This document shows positions 1 through 12,245 of a stretch of 64,000 nucleotides of DNA, one piece after another. Under the pieces are notes generated by a model. That model was given only the letters and a program-made list of their open reading frames with translations, did not search any database and was not told the DNA's origin. This DNA is from Sitta carolinensis. Taxonomy: Eukaryota; Chordata; Aves; Passeriformes; Sittidae. The stretch is from assembly GCA_032173965.1 (NCBI GenBank), contig JAVUNC010000004.1:18949001-19013000 (forward strand), given 5' to 3'. Positions within the stretch are counted from its first letter, which is position 1. Each line of letters opens with the position of its first letter. The position numbers and the translations under genes are program-made.

Positions 1-439
1 GCCATCAGGGTGACTCATAGAATTGCAACATCCCACTGTAAGACACCCCATCCTTGGGGGAGGAACCAAACATTCCTACCTGTATGCAATCTGAGACTTA
101 GAACAGCAGAACAGCACTACCATTGGATTCCCAGAGGACAAGAACTCAGTAACTACCACTGGACCTCCAGAGAAGGACCAGGCCTTGCTACAGGATCACC
201 GGACAAAACCACAGCCATCATGCCAATGGGACGGTAGCCACCCTTAGATCAGACTGCTGCCACTACCCTGACCAACAGGGTGTCAGGTTGAATTCTGACT
301 TTGTCAGTTTAAGCCAGTGTTTCTGTACTATTGCCTTTATTTTAATTTTCCTATTAAATTGAAATTCTGACTTGGAAACTCTCACAAGATATTTGTGTGG
401 AGTTAATTCCTCCTGCTGGTTTGCCTTCAAACCAGAACA
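1..439 (+). mobile_element. 3' part of an ERVL-like LTR, cut by the window edge
   Basis: The segment reads like the R-U5 half of a bird ERVL-type LTR. A T-rich stretch near 330-352 leads to an ATTAAA polyadenylation signal at 353-358, and about 80 bases later the element ends in the typical phrase GGTTTGCCTTCAAACCAGAACA-type terminus at about 439, closing in CA. The phrase 'CAGGGTGTCAGGTTG...TCTGACTTTGTCAG' near 278-310 also belongs to this LTR type as I remember it. The polyadenylation signal and end place the sense on the plus strand. The 5' end lies before the window, so neither the length nor the target duplication can be read. The short open frame at 10-237 is inside the LTR and is not a gene. 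Family assignment is from memory. Confidence 0.65.
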
Positions 440-3400
440 AAGAGAAATATGCATATCTCAGGACAGAGTACTCCCTGTTAGCATATGACACCTGTCCTGG
501 GTGGCTAGGCCAAGCAACCTGAAGAATGGCCCAGAACAGTCAGAGCTGATCACCTTGGAGCTATTTTTTCCAGGCTCTCCTCTCAATCCATCCTTGTCCC
601 AGCTTAAGTTTTGCTCCATCATCCTTCCTCACTTCACTACATCATCAACAACTGTTGTCTCATAAGGCTTGAATCCCCAACCTGCAAAAAAGTCATCAGC
701 AACCTATGATGAAAAACTTAGCTCTTCCATATTCAGACCGTATATATTTATCTTGCCCAATGCATTTCCTGCTTTAGCTGGAATAAGCAACAGCTGACAT
801 TATGTTAGCAGCTCACACTCTCAGAAGCCCTTTTTCTTCACAGGGATGCCAACAGAGTTGAGGTGGGCAGGTGCCTGTGCACCTCTACCCCCTCCTGGAG
901 GAAAGCAAGAGATTTTAATCAGTGATGACCAAACCCTCAGGACATGTTACAGAGAAATTTACTGTGCCAAAGAAAAGATGATGTTTGGCTTCCCAGCTTT
1001 CTGACTGCAGTGCATCACCGCCCAGTGAACAGATTGTGTTTGGCAAGTAGGAGCTCACTTGCTCCAGTTCCCCAGCCAAGTACTTTGAAAGGTCAAGAGT
1101 GCAGTCAGCTCTCAGTTGAAACTTGAGTGACACTGCAGAAGTCTGTGCATATCTACTTTTCTGGCTACTGCCCTTAGTATGGTTTCAGTCCAAAAAATAT
1201 CTCTAGACTCATGAATGTAATGTGGCAGAACTGTTCTCTGGCCTAGAGACCTCCTGAGAGCCCATGTCATGACTGCTAACCTTTGCCTCTCCATCCCACT
1301 CAAGGAGGCCTCACTCAACTCCTCTGGTTCTTGCTAACCTGTGAATCTGCCCGAGGAGGGTTTGAGTCAGTTGTAGTTCTTTTGGATCAAACAATGCTAG
1401 GCTTCATGGTGACAACATCCCAGTGCAGACCACCAAGGTGAAATGCCCTGGAATAGTTATCACTATTCCAGCAGCACGATTCTGTACCTTGTACCCAAGC
1501 AAGGAGTAAAGTATGTACGACTTGGCAAAATATCAAGACACTGTCTCTGCACTCCCTATTATACTAAACGAAGCAAAAAACTAAATGGACCTTGCCTGAA
1601 AATTCTGCTAGCTTACAGTTTTAACCTTGACTGTCATTCTGTTTGGTGCTTTTTTTATAACACTTTTATTACTGAGCCAGTTAAAAATAAAAGTAAATAT
1701 GTAAAAATGCAGCAATTTTCAAGGCCATATATATAAGGCTTGAAAGTCACAGGGCTTTGAAAAGGAGAATAGTCTACATCCAGGTATAGTGGCATCACCA
1801 GCTGAATAACCTTCTTTGGCCTGAACCCTCTGCACTGAGAGCTCATAAGATGTAGAAAGACAAAAGGAGACACTCACTGTCTCAGACCCATTAACCACCC
1901 TTCAGTCACCTGGATCTGGAAAAATTTCAAAATGCTACAGTTTTCTGAGACAGCCCAGCAAACAGGCTTCTGGCTTTCCTTTAAAAGGTCACAGGGAGAG
2001 TGACACTAACCTATGGTGTTTAGTCTGTACTTTTAAGGATTTGGATTTGTTTTAGCTGTGCTTACTGTCATCTGCCATTCAGGTGAATACTGCCCCATTT
2101 GTCCTCATTTGTTTAACGTGGAATGGTTGTTTACAACCAAGATATAACAAGGAACAGAATCAGCCTTGGCAATGGCCAGCCCCTGAGCAGGTGGGTGAAC
2201 ACATTCATGGGACCATTCCCAAGAGATTTGCCAGCCTGGCTCTGGCCCCAGGGGCACTCCAGGCAGGGACAATGTCACAAATGCAGTCACAGAAATGGTG
2301 TAATGATCTTGGATTATCACCATTGCTTTGGAATAAGAAAACTGGGGGGAAAATCCAAAATATCATAAAGAATAATTTGTTCATATTTTAGGCAGAAATA
2401 ATAAAAAAGTTGTATCCATTATTACAGAAAATTTTTTAAAGACCAAAATCATAATGACTAGTCATTTAAAACAATCCATACTCTAGCATAAAAGACAATG
2501 TGCGCCTCTTGATAGTCTTACATAGTGACACATTCTACAAATTAAAATGTACCATGAAAACAAATATGGCCATACCTTCATCAATACTCAAGCAGACAGA
2601 CATTCTTCATCCTTTTAAAACCATCAGTAAATCCCACCAAAGTGTGAACTCCACAAAAAGTGTGTCCATCTGACACAGATAAGGCATTTGGATCTCTACA
2701 CAAAAACAACAAAATGGCTCACACTAATGTTGGAATGCAAGGAGCAGGTGACAAACTAAATAATTCAATAAATTTGTTTTTCTTAACATTTTTTATTTCT
2801 TATTTTTTCAGGTTTGAAAACAATTCAGAAAAACACCTTGTGTCTAATCCTGCTACGTATAGAAATCACTGAGGTGTGGTGACAGCAAAACCTACTTAAA
2901 GCTCTGCAAAGTATTACTGCAAACTTGCTCAAAAAGAAACTTCTGCTGAGCATCTTCGTAAAGATCAGAAACATGCCAGTCCAGTAGGATCTGTTTGATT
3001 TCAACAACTGTTCAGTTGGAATATATCCCAGGTAATCATTTTTATTTCATAATTATGGAGAGTAACGTAAGTGCTTAACTGAGAAAAGATTTCCAAAATA
3101 TATATTTTCATCACTCACGGCATGATTTTGAATATAAGCCCCTTCAAAACATGTATTTGGCATTCTAGCCAAAAATGCTGTCTTGAAATGAGTAAAAGCC
3201 AATACTTGTGCTCTCAGTGAAACAGGAAAGAGCTCCTTGAGGTAGGCTGGCTCTGAGAAGCACCATAATATTAGAGTGGCACCGAAATGGCTGGAGCCTA
3301 CTTCATTTCTCAGTAGATAACTGGTTAAAGGACACTAATGTATCTGTATTGCTTTGGGGAGCTAAACATACCAGATTCAGCTAGGCCAAGTAGCCCTTCA

Positions 3401-6400
3401 GCAAATTGCCTTCCCTTCCATCAAAAATTCTTCAGAAGTGGACTCCAGACTGGCATTTCTGAGCTATACCAAGATGCTAGAGACTGTTGGCATGTCAACA
3501 TTTACAAATAAATGCTCTCTCTAAAGCCTGATAATTTTTAACCTACAAAATTTCTTCTCTTTCAAATACACTGACTATTTCGTTCCCAAAGAAACAGTGT
3601 TTTGGTCTATAGTACATCAAACATACAGTTCTAAATTGACTGGAAATAAGAATCTGAACCTTAAATACGTGGATGTGCAAAATACGCTCACATAGACTCA
3701 AACAAAAAAAAAATATTTAAACAATTTTTTGTACACGTTTTTACTTAACAACTGATCGTTCTATCTCATCCCAGTCACTTCTCTCATCACTTTTCCCTGT
3801 CTTTTTTTTCCACCCGCTTATCTTCATATTTTTATCAGTAATCCAAAGGAAAATTCAAATCACTGTTTTTCTCAAAATCAGTAATAACAGTCTTATTCAC
3901 TGAATTACTATTTTTTCACTTACTGACAAGATTTTCCCTATCCTTCTTCTGTGTGTAGAGTTGTGTGTTAATAATCACTTTGCAGTGCAATGATTTTTAA
4001 TCATTTTTCAAACAAACCAATTCAAACTAGAGAAAATCTTTTCATTTAGTACAGTTGGCTGCAATCAGGTGTATCAAATAAAACACTTCATTAAGACTAA
4101 TCTATCATAATATATTCCAGATGGAAGGAAACGTGTCCTGAGGTCACCAGTTTCTTTATTTTATCTACTCCCAACCATGTAATGGAAAACCATGCATATT
4201 TGGTTCTTGTTTAGAACTTCTATACTGAATAATGAGTTTATTCACTCATTACAAAATCATTCATTTGTCATAGCCAAATGTATGATTTATGTATGATTAA
4301 GCTAACTTTTGAGAATCTTAGGGATTTAGTGGTATTACCTATTCTATTGATTTACTCTGGTATATAATTTGATACTTTCATATACTTAAATTTTCATTTA
4401 GAATTTATTTTATAATGTGTATTACTCTTCTTATGTATCTTCTTCAACATCTTTTAAGGAGTTCTGTTCGATGCAAGAGAAAAAATTCTTTGTTTAGAAA
4501 TGAAAAGAACAGTGTAACAGCTTAATTTTGGTTTTTTTAACGTTCTATTTATTCTATGTATTTATTGGTACTATTGCTCTCCGTACACTCTCTCTTTTAT
4601 TAGCCATGGCTTTCTTTTAGGTAATATAATATGGAGTTAAACATACCCTATTATCCCAGCCTTACTCTGCAGCCAAGAACAGCTCAGGTGTTCTGTACCT
4701 CATTATTACATTATTACATTTAGAAATCCTAGGCAATTAATAAAATAATTTTCTTTTCCCTCCGGAGGTTTGATTTTTTTTTTTCAGAAGAGAAATGAAG
4801 ATTAAAAAAAAATCATATATTTAATAAGGCATTTTTATTAGGATTGCTTGAAGAAACTGGACACAGAATCAAGGGTCCAGAGCTTAGGCATATACAATGA
4901 AATTTTCACCTGGGATAAAAGTCATGTGAAAAAACAGCAAACAGACTTTGTTGGTGAGAACATATTTTACATTACACTGTAATTATTTTAGGCAACATCA
5001 TTCAACAACCAACACAAACATTTCTAAATTTCAGTGATCTCATTCCTTTAAAGCCATGCTGAAATTACATTTTTAACACTGATGGACAATACTCAGGGAT
5101 TCACAGTCAAATCTAAAGAACAGATTAAGAATGTATTTGTCTCGTGGACATGTTCAATGTCACTTTGAGACTGCTCCCTCAGATACTTCAATACTGCATT
5201 CAATCACAACTGTCACACAGGACACTGACAATTAAAAGGCAACATACAGGTTTGCCCACCTCCACTGCAATCCTTTCAATGCAAAGATTTTTCCATGCTG
5301 AAAGGGTGAAAAAAAAGTAAAAGTGGTTTGCTTATTCTGGTTTTCAAAAAAAGCTGTATACATCAAACTCTGGGCACAGACAAAATATCTGCATAAGCAA
5401 GGCTAGCTGAGCTTCACTCTAAGCTATATTTCAGCCTCCTGATTATGCAGGCTGCAGGTATACAAGTAGGTACATAACAGGTATGCTTTGTCTGACACGA
5501 CTTGCCTTTGTGATTAGCTGCTCTTTAAAAATAATGGAGCTTCGAACATTGATATTTTGGAAGGTTTCTAGGAGTGTGAAAGTTGTGCAATAAAATATAA
5601 AGAAACACCATCGTGTCAGAGATTTTACATTATCCTTCTTCTTGAAGAGAAGGGTATGGTTTTACAGAAGGTCCCACAAAATGAAGAATAATTGAAAACA
5701 TACAAAAATAGCATGCAAGTTTCTCTCTTTTCCTCTTCCATATACACCTCTGTAATTATATAGTTTGGTTATTGCATCTCTCTTTCTTTTTGAGGTTCTT
5801 GGCACCCCAATTCCTTCCCCAAGCATGTTTGCAACATTATCTTTAAAGGTTTTTTATTTCCTTTCATTCTGATTTCCAACCAACATTAAAGATTTCCAAA
5901 CTCATTTTTTCTTGGAGAAGAATTTTGTCCTTATTCTTTACAGTCCTATTTTTAACCTTCACAAACTCAGCGACTCTGACTTCTGTGCAGTCTCTCCCTG
6001 GTCTGCTGACAGAGCAGTAGCAACAAGACACTGTTTGCATCCATGAGCACAAAGTAGTATCATGTATTTTCCCATCTTATTCACAAGAAGGTCTTTCTGA
6101 GCAAAGCTGTTTTTCTCTGTCCATTACCAAGAATATTTGACTAGTTTCACATTACTCTGTGGACATTAAATTAAGCATGAGATCTTGAGCTAATCTAAAA
6201 AACAAAGTGTAATCCCCATGAGGATTCACAAAGCACTGTGCTCAGACCAAGTGATTCAAATGGCACATGGAAGAGAAGCCATTATTTTGTTTAGGAGATA
6301 AGGACAACAAGTATGGAGCAGTGTGACAAGTCACACCTTAGACCTTTACCTAAACTTCAACTGAATATGGTAAGGTGAAGGCTTATCCTTTATCAAGGTG

Positions 6401-6461
6401 AGTAGAAAGTAGAGTCATAAATTTCTCTGATTGTACTCTTAGTGATACTAAGATGTACCAC
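440..6461. other. AT-rich sequence without a recognised gene
   Basis: No repeat or coding segment could be recognised apart from the weak exon candidate at 2,812-3,029. The stretch 840-1,400 has somewhat higher GC, but its short frames on both strands resemble nothing known to me. An imperfect hairpin (AATGAGT ... ACTCATT) sits near 4,230-4,250. Long A/T runs are frequent between 3,500 and 4,850. Confidence 0.5.
2812..3029 (+). other. candidate non-coding exon (weak)
   Basis: A T-rich tract ending TTATTTTTTCAG at about 2,811 is a strong-looking acceptor, and CCCAG followed by GTAATC near 3,030 is an acceptable donor. The roughly 218 bases between them contain stops in all plus-strand frames, so if real this is an untranslated or long non-coding RNA exon. 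AT-rich DNA contains many such pairs by chance, so this is only a pointer for RNA data. Confidence 0.12.
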
Positions 6462-6715
6462 TGAGGGATTTACTGTGAGGGTGGGTCAAGCACTGGAAAA
6501 GGTTAAGAGGCTGTGGAGTGTCCAGCCTTAGAGATATTCGACACCTGACTGGACATCACCCTGAGTAACCTCCTCCTGGTGAGTCCACTCTGAACAAGGA
6601 GATGGACTGGACAAACTCCAGAAGTGCCTTTCCAGCCCAGTGGTTCTGTGTCTCCAAGAACTGACAAAGGCTGCCTGAAAACATTAACTTGAATGTCTCC
6701 CCAGTGGCTTCCAAT
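6462..6715 (+). mobile_element. CR1 LINE, 3' UTR fragment
   Basis: The order of phrases matches the CR1 3' region in sense direction: TTTACTGTGAGGGTG, GCACTGGAAAAGGTT, AGGCTGTGGAGTGTCC, TTAGAGATATTCGACACC, TGACTGGACATCACCCTG, then TGCCTTTCCAGCCCAGTGGTTCTGTG near the end. It is old, with many substitutions and small indels, and the terminal octamer repeat is worn to TTCTGTG. It is 5'-truncated, as is usual for CR1. The short frames here are not functional. Confidence 0.8.
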
Positions 6716-6969
6716 GGTCTTCAATGCAAATGTTTACAATGAGCTGCTCGGACACCTCTTCTTTCCACAACAAATCCTAAATCTTTACACCATTCTTCTG
6801 TCCATTGTCTTCTTAAAAGGTTTTGTTTACAAGCCACTAAGATTAAAAAATAACTACTCCCAAGACCATATAATGAGCAACTTTCCTTTCCATACTAGAA
6901 TTTAAATTCTCATCTGAGAATGTATCACTTGGTAGCTCTCGGATTTCTGTTGTTGCTGCAGACCCAAGG
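6716..6969. other. AT-rich spacer
   Basis: Unique sequence between a CR1 piece and a solo LTR. Nothing recognised. Confidence 0.4.
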
Positions 6970-7453
6970 TATTAAAAAAGTCTCTTGACTCCCAGCCCTG
7001 CGTCAGAAGAAGTCGAGATTCGTCTGCTCTGCTTTCAAAGGTTGTTTATTTTTCTCTTATCTCCTACATTCTTTCTCTGACCTGCTAAGGTCTGTTCTGC
7101 AGGTCAGGATGAAGCAGACTGACACCCTTGGGGCAGTGTTTATCTTTTATACTAAAAACTACATATACTTTATTTACAATAATTTTCCAATACCTATCAG
7201 CTATGTTGGACAGTGTGTCTCTACTCTAAACCAATCAAAAGTGCCACCATCACAGCAGAAGATGGAGGAGAAAAAGATGAAGAAAAAGGGCCAGGGCATG
7301 CCCAGATTCCTCCATCTTTGCCTCTTGAACCCCTATTCTAAAACCTCAAAATTCTACTTTTTCACCCTGTGACAAGTTAAGTATCACTCTACTTAAACTC
7401 TTGTGACTTGTAAATTTTCCAGAGCAGTCAGAGGAATGTCCTGGGTCCCGACA
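6970..7453 (-). mobile_element. solo LTR of an endogenous retrovirus
   Basis: Read on the minus strand, the element starts TGTCGGGACCCAGGACATTC at 7,453. It has an ATTGG (inverted CCAAT) box near 7,230, a TATAAAA box at 7,145-7,151 and an AATAAA signal at 7,045-7,050, then ends in GACTTTTTTAATA at 6,970. This is the U3-R-U5 order of an LTR, about 484 bp long, with no primer binding site or internal region next to it. I know this LTR from songbird genomes by memory. GGTA occurs at both borders (6,968-6,971 and 7,454-7,457). It could be a 4-bp target duplication, but it overlaps the worn 3' terminus, so the exact left end is uncertain by two bases. The plus-strand open frame at 7,109-7,372 is antisense to the LTR and is not a gene. 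Confidence 0.8.
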
Positions 7454-10009
7454 GGTAGTGAAGATCAGATTTTTATGGGATTTGCATATAAAGAAACAAC
7501 ACGTAAAAAATTTAAAAAGTAACAACACAAAATTTAAACAAAACTAATGCTGAACAAGCAATATGAAAATGCTACTGTATAACTCAAGTAATACAAGCAA
7601 ATAAACAGCTAGGAATAAACATTTATAATGTATCTGAATGCAGAAAGTATTTTAATCAGAAGTCACTCTGACTCAAGCATGGATTTTCCAGAAATCTGAC
7701 CTACTTTAATGTTTAGAACAATTTGTGTAATGCGCCTACATTTCAGTGCCTGATATTTAAACTTCGCAATGTAATCTAAAATAGTTGCAGATTGATTTAA
7801 AAGTTTGCAAAAAGCTGCAGAGCAATGTGCAAACCTTTTTCTTAATTACTTATAATTACATTCTGCAGTCGCACGTAGGTGATGATTTATCTTGAAAGTG
7901 TTGAAAAGTCAGTAACAGAAGACCTAAAAGCAAAGCACTATTGTGAAATATTTTCTTAGGAAGAATGGAGATGTTGAATTTTGTGTTTGATTGATAGTGG
8001 TCACAGGAAAAAATGCAAGCTAGTTACTTTCTTCCACATGCATGTATTTTTATCATTTAGCAAACTAAAAAGAGCCCACATGCTCTTTTCCCAACACTCA
8101 AGAGAGACTGTTTTCCTGGTTGCCTTTTATGTCTTGGTGAATTTGAGAGATACTAAATTAGCATTGTAAAATATAAAGCACATAAAATTTGAGCACATCA
8201 GTTGCTTGATTGCTTATTAGTTCCATATAATCTTGATAAAAATCCCAAACAAATATAGAGATTCTGATAATGTCACAAGATCATTTACATATAATATGTA
8301 ATGATACATTAATGGTTTTAGAGAGGCCTCTAGAGATTTCACAGCAGCAAGCATTAAAACTAAATTAATTCTTCCTGACAATTGTTACACAAAAATACAT
8401 TGAAGGGTTTAATGCTCCATAGCTTCTCATTGTGCCTCTCCCTATTAGCAGCAATCCCTTCAGTTCCCAGGGTTTCATAATCCCCAAGATTCTGCCATCC
8501 CCAGGTAATATCAGTGTCTGTGGCACCTGCATGTTGAACTTCACATTTGACCAGAACAAATTCTACATTGCTCCATTTTATTTTCCATTTATGCAGCATC
8601 CTACCAAATAGCAGTTATTTTTCTGTTACTCTTTTATCTGAAACTTCCTTGTCTAGCAAGATGGTTAATGTTCCTCCCTTTTCACAAAGCCAGAAACCAT
8701 TTTGAAAACAGCTGTATATACCTCTGCTTTCTGAAAACCAATGGTTATTTGAGTCAACACTAAGATTTATACTGAAGTTAAACTGGCTTTGGACCAAATC
8801 TGCAATGTTAAGTGTACTAAGCATCAGCAGTTTCAGATATCTAATCTTAACATTAAACGTAATGATTTGTGAATACTGGAACATTTGGTGTTCCATCTTG
8901 TTTTGCCTTTGTAGTTTATGTTGTAGTAAGAGACGCCCCGGTCATTAGGAAGCAGAAAAAATAATAAGCATATATTACAAGTGAAAAAAAAATATATTTA
9001 AAAAATACTAGCTTCTGTAATAGTCATTATTTTAAGTTGTCAGGTAGAAATAAAAAATTTCTGAAACATTTAATCTAAATATACAAAAGCCAGAGCAGAA
9101 TGTGCACCAATGCTATGTTTTAACTGACTTAAAATTAATTTAAAAGGAACATTTTTTTTAAAACTGACTGAATAATAAAATATTTGTCCTACATTCATCA
9201 AACAATATAATTTTGCAAGTTTAAATTGTTTTAAGTACAACTCAGCATATCCAAACTTCCATTCTGAAATCAAATTCAGTGCTGTTTGCAAGCATCTTAA
9301 CAAAAATTGGTTTTCTCATAAAACCATAGATTTTAAAATTGGAAGTATTCAAGTTGATGGATGATGCTAAATATGTTTTCCCTTTCTTCTATAAAAGTGA
9401 AAGTTTAGTAGAAACTACATAAATAAAACTAAATTCTACTCTTTAGATACCATTTAAGATAAGTGCTTTTGGAGTTGTCCAAGCTGAAAGAAAACCAGAC
9501 CTTCCTTGTGTCCAGAAAAACACACTCCTGAATCTTCTTTTCATTAGAGACACTGAGTTGTCAAAGTTATAGACAGAACAAACAAAAATCACTCCATGAA
9601 TTCTCTTTTTAGCTCATAGTTTAATATTTTCATCAACATAACACAGGTGCTATCTTGGTTTATTTTAATTCATCATTAAAGAAAGAAAAATTGACAACAA
9701 CCCTTCCCAAACTGACAAAGGCTTTCCTTTCCAGGAAGAAAAAGACACAAAACTGACAAGAAGTGACAGAATGCAGTTGTTTGTCATGTCATTCCCTGCA
9801 ATAGAAAAGAAGTGGTTTTTTGAGAAACAGCTTAGTTTTTAAAAGCTTGCAAAAAACTTTAAAACCTTTTTGTTGGCATGAACTAAAGTAGGTTTAAAAA
9901 AAGAGTATTTGTGAAATAAATGTAAAAGCACTGGTTTCTAAACCAAAAATACCATGAGAAGTTATTCCTGACAGAATACAGTCTAAGGCAGTATTTTGGT
10001 GTGTAAACT
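7454..10009. other. AT-rich sequence without a recognised gene
   Basis: Only small open frames occur. The minus-strand frame at 8,360-8,599 lies in slightly less AT-rich DNA, but neither its product nor the overlapping frame resembles a known protein to me. No repeat family could be named. Confidence 0.45.
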
Positions 10010-10635
10010 TTGAGCAAGAGCAGCTCTTCATGATCTTCTCCAATGTGAATGTGAGTCCGTCCCATGGGTAACAGCTCCCCTCAGACTGCTGTGGTGTGGC
10101 TCACTCTTCCACAGAGTGCAATCCTCCAAGGACAGGCTGCTCCAGCCTGGGAGCAGGGCCCCTCTCTGCACAGGCCTCCCACAGGCTCACAACCTCCTCT
10201 CAGGCATCCAGCTGCTCTGGTGGGGGGTTCCTCCATGGACTGCAGGTGAACCTCCATGGGCTGCAGGGGCACAGCTGCTTCACCATGGTCCTCACTATGG
10301 GCTGCAGGGAAAACTCAGCTCTGGTGCCTGAAGCACCTCCTGTCCCTCCTTCTGCACTGACCTTGGTGTCTGCGGAGTTGTTCTGCCCACATGTCCGCAC
10401 TGTGCTTTTCTCTGTCTGGAATTAAAACTGCTCCTACAACCTTTGTTTTAATTTCTTCCTAAATACATTATCAAAAGAGGGGCTTCTGCCATCTCTAATT
10501 GGCCCAGTCATGTCCATCTTCAGAGCAATCAGGGATTGGCTCTGCTGGACATGGTGGAAGCTTCTGGAAGCTTTTCACAGAAACCACATCTATGGCTCCC
10601 TGCTACCAAAAACCAGGCCATGCAAACGCAACACA
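10010..10635 (-). mobile_element. truncated ERVL-like LTR
   Basis: This is the same LTR family as the plus-strand copy at 44,878-45,745, in opposite orientation. Read on the minus strand it starts TGTGTTGCGTTTGCATGG at 10,635 and continues through AAGCTTCCAGAAGC and GAGCCAATCC-type U3 sequence (near 10,540). It then enters the GC-rich, repetitive 'CCATGGGCTGCAGGGGCAC' section (10,240-10,320). It stops at about 10,010, so the U5 end of the family is missing. The GC-rich section creates several overlapping open frames on both strands between 10,064 and 10,425. They are LTR by-products, not genes. The left border is approximate. Confidence 0.8.
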
Positions 10636-12059
10636 GCGTTGGCATGAACAGAACTTAACACAGTAACAAGGAACAGTACTAACCCCAGTAAAAATAAGAT
10701 CTTTTACAGGCAGTAACTCACACATGTGTTGGCTTTCTTTGCAACATGTTAAATCTATGGGGGTTTTTTTTTCATTTTTTGTGCTCTTTAACACCTACCC
10801 AGGACCAAAGAATGATTTTATTCACTGTGCCTTTCTTCCATGTCCGCAAGAACTGCATTGATGGAAGACTAGAAAAGGAATGAATTAGGCTATGCATCTT
10901 TTTATTGGACTGTTTTGTGAAAAGCAAACTGTTATGAAAATTTTCCAAAGTATTTCTTTATGAAAAATACTAATAGTATGAATATATATTTTCTTGTATT
11001 ACATGTACATTCTACTACTTTATCACTATTGAACAATATAAAAATGCTGTTTATTCCAAGCATCTAGAGTATAACTCATAAGCTTTCAGATGAATATGAA
11101 CAAGTTTTGCCAAGACTTTATTTGTCTGTTCTACCAAAAAGATGTTCTCTTTTTAATATTTTAATTTAAAGAGCAATTTAAATATAAAAGGACGTCTCTT
11201 TAAAGCCTTATTCACTACAGAGATTTGTTATTTGTTTCTACATGAAAAATAAAAAAAGCTTTCTACTAATACTAAACAAGAATATTTTCATACCTAATTC
11301 ATTTTTGGTCATAATACGGCCTTAAAGGATTGCCAGAAGTATTGTACTTAATCATAACAAATTAAGTCTATCATTGGATTTGCAGGGAAAGCCTGAGTGA
11401 CAGCCACAATAGTATAGCTTTACAGAAATTGAAACATTCATATTTTTCACCTTCTTGGAAAAGTAAGACTGACCTATCAAAAATTAATTTAAATTATTCT
11501 GTTTTAAGCTGATTAAGACTCATACCTGGAGCAGTCAGTTATTTTTCTGTCTACGTAATATATAGAAGGACAGTTCACTAATCAAAGAAATTTTAATTAA
11601 AGGATGAAGAAGATAGAGAAGTCAGTAAGAAAGATCCTGTCTTCCTAAGTATGTGAAAAAAGTCCAAATACAGTACATCAGCAATCCCTCATGTAGAGTC
11701 CTTTATAATCCCCTTTCCCATAACCTCTAACTCTTTTAGTCTTGAAAGCATTGCACACAAGGGCCTCATGAGGCAGAGCACTGTTTGCTGGCTCTGTAGA
11801 TACCCAGACAAGGAAGGCAAGGAAAGCGTGAGTGTAGGCTACCAAGTGTCAGACAGGAGCTTCCTCGGCCTTGCTCCACAAGGACCTACTAAAAGCAAGT
11901 TCCAAGCACAAGATGGTAGAGATATGATTAACTCCAGAGCCATTCCCAAAATTCAAAATAACCATGGTTTTAGTACAAGCACTAACATGGCTCTACATAT
12001 AAATGTCTGTAATAGAAAAAAAACAGTGATGAATAAAGCAGCTGACTCACAGTTCTCTG
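10636..12059. other. AT-rich sequence without a recognised gene
   Basis: No recognised repeat or exon. The 121-codon plus-strand frame at 11,768-12,133 runs through unique sequence into the CR1 fragment that follows, and resembles no known protein. Confidence 0.4.
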
Positions 12060-12245
12060 AAGACACACTGGGTGAGCTCCAATTGTTCAGCCTGCAGAAG
12101 CAAAGGCTCCAGGAAGACTCAACTACATCCTAAAGGGAGCCTATAAAAAAAGCTGGAGAGGGATGTCTACATGGGTATGCAGTGATAGGACAGTGGGGAA
12201 TGGCTGTAAGATGAAAGATGGTAGGTTTAGAGTCTATAAAGTTCT
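12060..12245 (+). mobile_element. CR1 LINE fragment, 3' UTR middle part
   Basis: Sense-strand CR1 phrases occur in order: GAGCTCCAATTGTTCAGCCT, GCAGAAGCAAAGGCTCCAGG, AAGGGAGCCTATAAAAAAGC, TGGAGAGGGATGTCTACATG, GGACAGTGGGGAATGGCTGT, and AAAGATGGTAGGTTTAGA. Both the upstream reverse-transcriptase part and the 3' terminus are absent, so it is a diverged internal remnant. Confidence 0.75.

Noticed and set aside
6966..7458. GGTA as a firm 4-bp target duplication of the LTR at 7.0-7.5 kb
   Set aside because: The left copy overlaps the two worn terminal bases of the LTR, so the repeat may be accidental.
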